Positions 6,334 to 7,925 of a stretch of 7,925 nucleotides of DNA are shown piece by piece; the stretch's first letter is position 1, and each line of letters opens with the position of its first letter. The translations under genes were made by a program, and so were the position numbers. This DNA comes from CAZKTO01 sp964555685. Its GTDB lineage: Bacteria; Chloroflexota; Dehalococcoidia; SHYB01. The notes beneath the pieces are model-generated. The model searched no databases, was not told the origin of the DNA, and saw only the letters and a program-made list of their open reading frames with translations. The stretch is taken from NCBI GenBank assembly GCA_964555685.1, contig CAZKTO010000089.1, positions 1 through 7,925 on the forward strand, read 5' to 3'.

Positions 6334-7032
6334 ATGACCAGCTACGTCCTCGTCCATGGCGGGTCGCAAGGGGCCTGGTGCTGGGAGCGGCTGCTCCCGC
6401 TGCTGACGGGCTCGCCCAAAGCGGCGCAGGCCGTCGCGCTGGACCTGCCGGGGCATGGCGCGCGGGCCCACGAGGACCCTCTCGCCATCACGCTGGGCGA
6501 CTACGCACGTGCGGTCGCGGAGGAGGTCCGGCGGCGCGACCTGCGGGATGTGGTCCTCGTGGGCCACTCGCTGGGTGGCGTGACGGTCATCGCGGCGAGC
6601 CCGCGCGTGGCCGGCCGGCTGAAGCGGATCGTCTTCCTGGGCGGGATGGTGCCGGACGAGGGCAAGAGCGCGGGGCAGATGCTCGCGGAGAAACGAGGCC
6701 CCGGGCCCAGCGAGCGGGAGCGCATCGGCGCCGAGGGCCAGCGGCAGGTCTTCTGCAGCGACATGGACGATGCGACGGCGGCCGGGTTTCTCGCCAAGAT
6801 CACGCCGGAGCCGCCCAGGCCGATGGAGACGCCGGTCCGCGTCTCGACGCTGCCCCGGCGAGTCGGGGTCACGTACATCGTGCAGACGGCGGACCGGTCG
6901 CTCTCGCCGACCTTCCAGCGCCGCGTGCTGTGCAATCTGCGGGACCCGGAGGCGCTGGAGATCGCGGCGGGGCGGAACTCGATGTTCACCCGGCCGCAGG
7001 AGCTGGCGGACCTCTTGCTGCGGTGGGTGTAG
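6334..7032 (+). CDS. Alpha/beta-hydrolase, methylesterase/hydroxynitrile-lyase-like, with catalytic His replaced
   Basis: This 232-residue single-domain alpha/beta-hydrolase lacks a signal peptide and is probably cytosolic. Its N-terminus, SYVLVHGGSQGAWCWERLLP, holds the oxyanion-hole HGG and the GAWCW signature of the group that includes plant methylesterases and hydroxynitrile lyases. DLPGHG (37-42) follows, then the nucleophile elbow GHSLGG with Ser79. The acid residue is probably Asp187 in YIVQTADRSLSPTFQ, matching the YI-D-P-FQ pattern of the family. The usual C-terminal 'GH.pM.s.P..LA' motif reads GRNSMFTRPQELA, so Arg214 (CGG, 6973-6975) stands where the catalytic histidine belongs. 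Either the enzyme is inactive or it uses a different mechanism. The substrate cannot be told. The ATG is the only plausible start and has no ribosome site before it. It is divergent from nuoA and not part of that operon. Confidence 0.9.
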   Translation: MTSYVLVHGGSQGAWCWERLLPLLTGSPKAAQAVALDLPGHGARAHEDPLAITLGDYARAVAEEVRRRDLRDVVLVGHSLGGVTVIAASPRVAGRLKRIVFLGGMVPDEGKSAGQMLAEKRGPGPSERERIGAEGQRQVFCSDMDDATAAGFLAKITPEPPRPMETPVRVSTLPRRVGVTYIVQTADRSLSPTFQRRVLCNLRDPEALEIAAGRNSMFTRPQELADLLLRWV

Positions 7033-7046
7033 CCCTAACCCCCTGA

Positions 7047-7071
7047 CCCCCTTCCCTGCGAGGGAAGGGGG
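7047..7071. terminator. Perfect 11-bp hairpin between convergent genes
   Basis: The arms 7047-7057 (CCCCCTTCCCT) and 7061-7071 pair perfectly around a GCG loop. It begins 15 nt after the hydrolase stop. There is no clear U-tract on either strand, so it is not a textbook intrinsic terminator. Its position between two converging genes makes a bidirectional terminator or mRNA 3'-end stabiliser the likely role. Confidence 0.5.
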
Positions 7072-7076
7072 GACCT

Positions 7077-7101
7077 CTCCCTCTCCGCCCCGGAGAGGGA
7101 G
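7077..7101. repeat. Second perfect 11-bp hairpin (CTCTCC/GGAGAG type)
   Basis: The arms 7077-7087 and 7091-7101 pair perfectly around a CCC loop. A further purine run, GAGGGAGAGG (7105-7114), can compete for the same left arm (7074-7083), so two alternative folds exist. Polypyrimidine/polypurine hairpins of this style are commonly dispersed in intergenic spaces of GC-rich genomes. Together with the preceding hairpin it fills the 100-nt gap between the convergent genes. Confidence 0.5.
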
Positions 7102-7132
7102 CCGGAGGGAGAGGGCGCCTCAGCGCGCGCTC

Positions 7133-7780
7133 TCATTCGCCCCGCAGCATGCGCAGCAGCTGCAGCAGCCGGGGGCTGTCCTGGGCGAGGAGCGCCGCCA
7201 GGGCCTTGCCGGCGCGGACGAGGAACGCATCCGGGTCGGGATGGGCCCGGCTGGCGAGGCGGAGGCAGGCGGCGGCCGCCTGGTCGCTCGCGGGAGGCCT
7301 AGCGTTCACGAGCAGCGGCAGGAAGTCGAGCGAGCGGGTGAAGCCGAGCACCTGGCCGGGCCCGGCCAGGCGGACGAAGGCGTGGACGCGGGCTGGCCGC
7401 GGGGGGAGCCGGTGGCTCACCGGGGCGCCCACTGGCGCGCCCGCGGCGCGGTCCTTCCCGGGAGGCTTGGGAAGGGCGCAGTGCCCCACGACGATGGCCT
7501 GGAAGTCGGTGCGGAGGAGCTGTTCGAGCTCGGGGTGAGCGCTGAGAAGGGCCGCCTCGCTCTCCTCGCCGCGGCCCAGGGCCGTGACGCGACGCGACGG
7601 GTCGATGGAGGTGGTGGAGGCGTTCGAGACGACGCCGTAGATCTCGGCGTCGCCGTCGGTAGTGACGACGAGGCTGCCGAGGGCGGGCGGCTCGCCGAGG
7701 CGGTGGCACTGGGCCGTGAAGCCCGCCGTGTCCGCCTCGACGACTTCACCGATGGGGGCGATCTTCTCGTTCGCGGTCAT
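7133..7780 (-). CDS. Stand-alone HAS-barrel (HerA/ATP-synthase barrel) domain protein
   Basis: This 215-residue soluble protein has no membrane segment, signal peptide or ATPase motif. Residues 8-100 (IGEVVEADTAGFTAQCHRLG, then PPALGSLVV, IYGVVSNAST, a loop, and TDFQAIVVGH) have the beta-rich look of the HAS barrel found at the N-terminus of the DNA-end-processing helicase HerA. A Pro/Gly/Ala-rich insert (about 103-122) separates this from LPPRPARVHAFV (125-136) and FTRSLDFLPLLVNA (147-160). The C-terminal third is helical and ends in a Leu-rich segment (LLQLLRMLRG). I recall similar short proteins in cyanobacteria and other deep lineages, but no function is established. The start is the ATG at 7780, set by AAGGA 7 nt upstream. 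The frame stays open 39 codons further up, but those residues are Arg-rich and unlike a protein domain. A herA or nurA gene might lie beyond the right edge. Confidence 0.8.
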   Translation of the reverse strand: MTANEKIAPIGEVVEADTAGFTAQCHRLGEPPALGSLVVTTDGDAEIYGVVSNASTTSIDPSRRVTALGRGEESEAALLSAHPELEQLLRTDFQAIVVGHCALPKPPGKDRAAGAPVGAPVSHRLPPRPARVHAFVRLAGPGQVLGFTRSLDFLPLLVNARPPASDQAAAACLRLASRAHPDPDAFLVRAGKALAALLAQDSPRLLQLLRMLRGE

Positions 7781-7787
7781 CTGGATA

Positions 7788-7792
7788 TCCTT
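7788..7792 (-). promoter_or_regulatory. Ribosome binding site fixing the HAS-barrel gene start
   Basis: On the minus strand AAGGA lies 7 nt before the ATG at 7780, an ideal spacing. It decides the start at 7780 over the longer open frame reaching 7897. Directly upstream is a run of CCCAA units. Confidence 0.75.
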
Positions 7793-7842
7793 GGGTTGGG
7801 TTGGATACAAGCGCCCTGCGTCTCGCTCGGTTCTTCGGTCGT

Positions 7843-7857
7843 CCCGATGGCATCGGG
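7843..7857. repeat. Short hairpin CCCGAT/ATCGGG upstream of the HAS-barrel gene
   Basis: CCCGAT (7843-7848) and ATCGGG (7852-7857) form a perfect 6-bp stem with a GGC loop. It lies in the 145-nt non-coding end of the window, about 60 nt upstream of the HAS-barrel start. It could belong to the 5' leader or to the terminator of a gene beyond the right edge. Confidence 0.35.
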
Positions 7858-7890
7858 GCTCCCTCAGGGCCTGTGAATTTTCCCTTCGTA

Positions 7891-7914
7891 GGGGCAACCC
7901 CCCGTGGTTGCCCC
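7891..7914. repeat. Inverted repeat GGGGCAACC...GGTTGCCCC
   Basis: The 9-bp arms 7891-7899 and 7906-7914 are perfect complements around a CCCCGT loop. Sequences of this GGGGCAACC/GGTTGCCCC type occur as dispersed intergenic elements in several uncultured lineages as I recall them, so a mobile or REP-like repeat is likely. A terminator for a minus-strand gene to the right is the alternative. The remaining bases between 7781 and 7925 hold no convincing gene. Confidence 0.5.
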
Positions 7915-7925
7915 AGATGGGCGGG

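Noticed and set aside
6378..7046. Overlapping frames across the hydrolase gene on both strands
   Set aside because: They are GC-driven shadows with Ala/Gly/Arg-rich products. Only the 6334 frame shows alpha/beta-hydrolase motifs.
6770..7876. A 368-codon plus-strand frame spanning the hydrolase end, the hairpins and the HAS-barrel gene
   Set aside because: It crosses a structured intergenic region and has Arg/Gly/Ala-rich composition with no recognisable domain. The minus-strand gene has a clear ribosome site and family-like motifs.
7781..7897. A 39-residue longer N-terminus for the HAS-barrel protein
   Set aside because: The extra residues are Arg-rich, overlap hairpin-forming non-coding DNA and lie upstream of an ideal ribosome site for the ATG at 7780.
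1..7925. CRISPR array, tRNA, rRNA, insertion sequence or phage genes
   Set aside because: I saw no regularly spaced repeats, no tRNA-like TTCGA arm context and no transposase or integrase motifs on either strand.

Overview
This GC-rich window comes from a bacterial chromosome. Most of it is one respiratory operon, with two unrelated genes on its right flank. No rRNA, tRNA, CRISPR array, transposase or integration site was seen. The gene order, the high GC and the C/G-rich intergenic hairpins would fit an uncultured soil or subsurface lineage such as Candidatus Rokubacteria/Methylomirabilota. That placement is a weak guess, because no phylogenetic marker can be aligned here.

Positions 1-6110, all on the minus strand, hold the proton-pumping NADH:quinone oxidoreductase (respiratory complex I) genes. 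Read in transcription order they are nuoA, nuoB, nuoC, nuoD, nuoH, nuoI, nuoJ, nuoK, a 65-codon DUF2007-like gene, and the first 246 codons of nuoL, which runs off the left edge. The genes are packed with 1-8 nt overlaps or gaps of 2-29 nt, so they are almost certainly one transcript. The NADH-input module nuoE, nuoF and nuoG, which in many bacteria sits between nuoD and nuoH, is absent: the nuoD stop and nuoH start share a base (TGATG). The window therefore encodes the quinone-reducing connecting module (B, C, D, I) and much of the membrane pump (A, H, J, K, start of L). The electron donor module must be elsewhere or missing.

Positions 6111-6333 form a divergent promoter region. A convincing sigma70-type promoter (TTGCGG, 17 nt, TATAGT with an extended TG) faces nuoA. 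On the other side a weaker TTGACC/TACCGT pair ends so close to the ATG of the next gene that a leaderless mRNA is likely.

Positions 6334-7032 (+) encode an alpha/beta-hydrolase of the plant-methylesterase/hydroxynitrile-lyase-like group. It keeps the nucleophile serine and the acid aspartate but has arginine where the catalytic histidine belongs. Between it and the convergent gene on the minus strand (7133-7780) lie two perfect 11-bp hairpins, probably a bidirectional terminator or a dispersed repeat. The 7133-7780 gene encodes a stand-alone HAS-barrel protein of the kind related to the N-terminus of HerA. Its start is fixed by a clear AAGGA site. The last 145 bases are non-coding and carry further hairpins, including a GGGGCAACC/GGTTGCCCC inverted repeat.

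The points most worth a second look are the loss of the conserved TM2 acid pair in NuoA, the DUF2007-like gene inside the nuo operon, the lack of nuoEFG, and the catalytic-histidine replacement in the hydrolase. I did not find a clearly new multi-gene system.
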